Source: Riemerella anatipestifer (GTDB taxonomy: Bacteria > Bacteroidota > Bacteroidia > Flavobacteriales > Weeksellaceae). Taken from it: a stretch of DNA of 64,000 nucleotides. Shown one piece after another: positions 63,097 to 64,000 of this stretch. The stretch lies in assembly GCF_009670965.2 (NCBI RefSeq), contig NZ_CP073239.1, positions 1,178,001 through 1,242,000 of the forward strand. Direction: 5' to 3'. Numbering within the stretch: position 1 is the first letter of the stretch; each line of letters starts with the position of its first letter. The translations under genes were made by a program, and so were the position numbers. The notes under the pieces are model-generated. The model was not told the origin of the DNA and did not search any database. It saw only the letters and a list, made by a program, of their open reading frames with translations.

Positions 63097-64000
63097 ATGA
63101 AATCAATCCTAGGAGGTATTGTTCTGTTAATGAGTTTGTTTTTAGTTTCTTGTAGGCAAGATATTGCTTTTGAAGAACCTTCTTTACCGTTGAGATTTTC
63201 TAAAGACACTTTGGTTTTAGATACCGTTTACCATAACACTCGTTCAGAAACCTATGCTATAAAGGTCTATAACGATGAGGATAAAGACATTAAAATACCT
63301 AGAATCCATTTAGAGAAGGGCAGTGCTTCTCCATATCGTATCAATGTAGATGGCAAGGCAGGGACTGATTTTACAGATGTGGTGCTTCGTAGAAAAGACA
63401 GCCTTTATATCTTCGTAGAAATAGCCCCAGTGGCAACTACCACGGAAATGGTGGTAGAAGACCAAATTTTGTTTGGTAAGAATGATAATCAAAAGGTAAC
63501 ACTACTTTCCGTAGTGCAAGATGCAGAGTTTTTTGTTTCAACTAAAGATAATCCTAAAATAATTACAGAAAACACAACTTGGAACTCTACTAAGGCTAAA
63601 ATTATTTACGGAACTTTACAACTTGCAGAAGGCAAAACGCTCACGATAGAAGAAGGGACTAAAGTCTATTTTTATAAAAACTCGGGATTAAAGATTGCTA
63701 AAAATTCCGAGCTGAACATCAATGGTGCTTTCCAAAAGGAAGTTATTATGAGAGGGCATAGGAACGAGGCGAGATACGATACCATTCCTGCAAATTGGGA
63801 CGGTATAGTACTAGAGCAAGGAGCAAGAGCTAATGTGAACTATGCTAAAATATTCGGTGGAAATACAGGAATTGAAGCCAATCATGCCGAAATGAATTTA
63901 AAAAATACCATTATCCATACTTTCCAAGATTATGGGATTAAAGGGATTAACGCTACGGTAAATGCAGAAAACTTAGTGATTAACAACTGCGGCTCGGCTA
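63097..64000 (+). CDS. Lipoprotein with predicted beta-helix (3' end outside window)
   Basis: An open frame from the ATG at 63097 to the window end, about 301 codons without a stop. The N-terminus MKSILGGIVLLMSLFLVSC is a lipoprotein signal peptide with the lipobox ending in Cys19. Residues about 30-150 look like a beta-sandwich; from about 165 repeats such as TLQLAEGKTLTIEEGTKVYF and GNTGIEANHAEMNLKNTI suggest a right-handed beta-helix. This domain order occurs in Bacteroidetes surface lipoproteins. The function is unknown and the gene continues beyond the window. Confidence 0.85.
   Translation, partial: MKSILGGIVLLMSLFLVSCRQDIAFEEPSLPLRFSKDTLVLDTVYHNTRSETYAIKVYNDEDKDIKIPRIHLEKGSASPYRINVDGKAGTDFTDVVLRRKDSLYIFVEIAPVATTTEMVVEDQILFGKNDNQKVTLLSVVQDAEFFVSTKDNPKIITENTTWNSTKAKIIYGTLQLAEGKTLTIEEGTKVYFYKNSGLKIAKNSELNINGAFQKEVIMRGHRNEARYDTIPANWDGIVLEQGARANVNYAKIFGGNTGIEANHAEMNLKNTIIHTFQDYGIKGINATVNAENLVINNCGSA

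Overview
The window is a gene-dense, low-GC stretch of a Gram-negative chromosome from the Bacteroidetes, most likely a flavobacterium of the Weeksellaceae type (Riemerella, Chryseobacterium or Bergeyella relatives). The evidence is the repeated TTTG / TANNTTTG promoter pattern, weak or absent Shine-Dalgarno sites, a fused CcoNO cbb3 oxidase, a PorV/PorQ-family protein, the alternative GlmU-like protein, type B L31, and many secreted proteins of the flavobacterial VGI(N/G)T type. The genus is inferred and was not checked against a database. Most of the window is housekeeping sequence.

Layout. 1-518: tail of a UDP-glucose dehydrogenase gene. 531-9273 (minus): a complete cbb3 cytochrome oxidase locus, in transcription order fixI/ccoI, ccoS, ccoNO, ccoQ, ccoP, ccoG, fixH/ccoH and a SafE-like protein. 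It is divergent from a Crp/Fnr-family regulator (9363) that leads panB, a small membrane protein and an RluA-type synthase. 11937-13912 (minus): PorV/PorQ-like protein and an EamA exporter. 14046-17203: rpsU, xerC-like recombinase, hpf, four tRNAs (Thr-TGT, Tyr, Gly, Thr-GGT) and pyrD. 17376-21838: tuf, tRNA-Trp, secE, nusG, rplK, rplA, rplJ, rplL. rpoB and rpoC do not follow. Instead there is a frameshifted thrombospondin-repeat surface protein gene, a small secreted protein and a secreted esterase. 25182-36011: clpB, der, the rod-shape operon mreB-mreC-mreD-mrdA-rodA, and an OmpA-type lipoprotein. 36102-39155: O-methyltransferase, NlpC/P60 peptidase, DUF1648 protein and Kdo transferase. 39257-41762: a TonB-dependent receptor and a thioredoxin-like protein, both with a CSVC motif. 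42157-43706 (minus): a Doc-type toxin gene behind a large DNA-binding gene, the main accessory module. 44479-48376 (minus): heme genes hemA-C-D-E. 48484-58622 (minus): DUF4407 protein, PiT phosphate transporter, fumarase, PepT, NadD, RecJ and small membrane proteins. 58623-59812: a repeat-rich segment around an HU-family gene, with an (AC)11 tract, inverted repeats and a GC-rich palindrome cluster. The end holds a secreted repeat protein, a GlmU-like enzyme, rpmE2 and the start of a lipoprotein gene.

How the genes work together. The cbb3 locus encodes the catalytic subunits, copper import (FixI), assembly factors (CcoS, CcoG, FixH) and a probable metal or redox helper. An Fnr-type palindrome between fixI and the divergent regulator suggests local control. 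The tuf-to-rplL block is the translation core, with a structured leader before rplK. The mre operon builds the rod-shape elongation machine. HemA, C, D and E make uroporphyrinogen III and coproporphyrinogen III, needed for the heme of the oxidase.

The best candidates for something new are: the Doc plus large DNA-binding protein cassette with its own palindromic operator; the receptor/thioredoxin CSVC pair behind a palindrome that contains the -7 box; and the palindrome cluster and microsatellite around the HU gene. All coordinates and motifs were read by eye. No searches or alignments were run.
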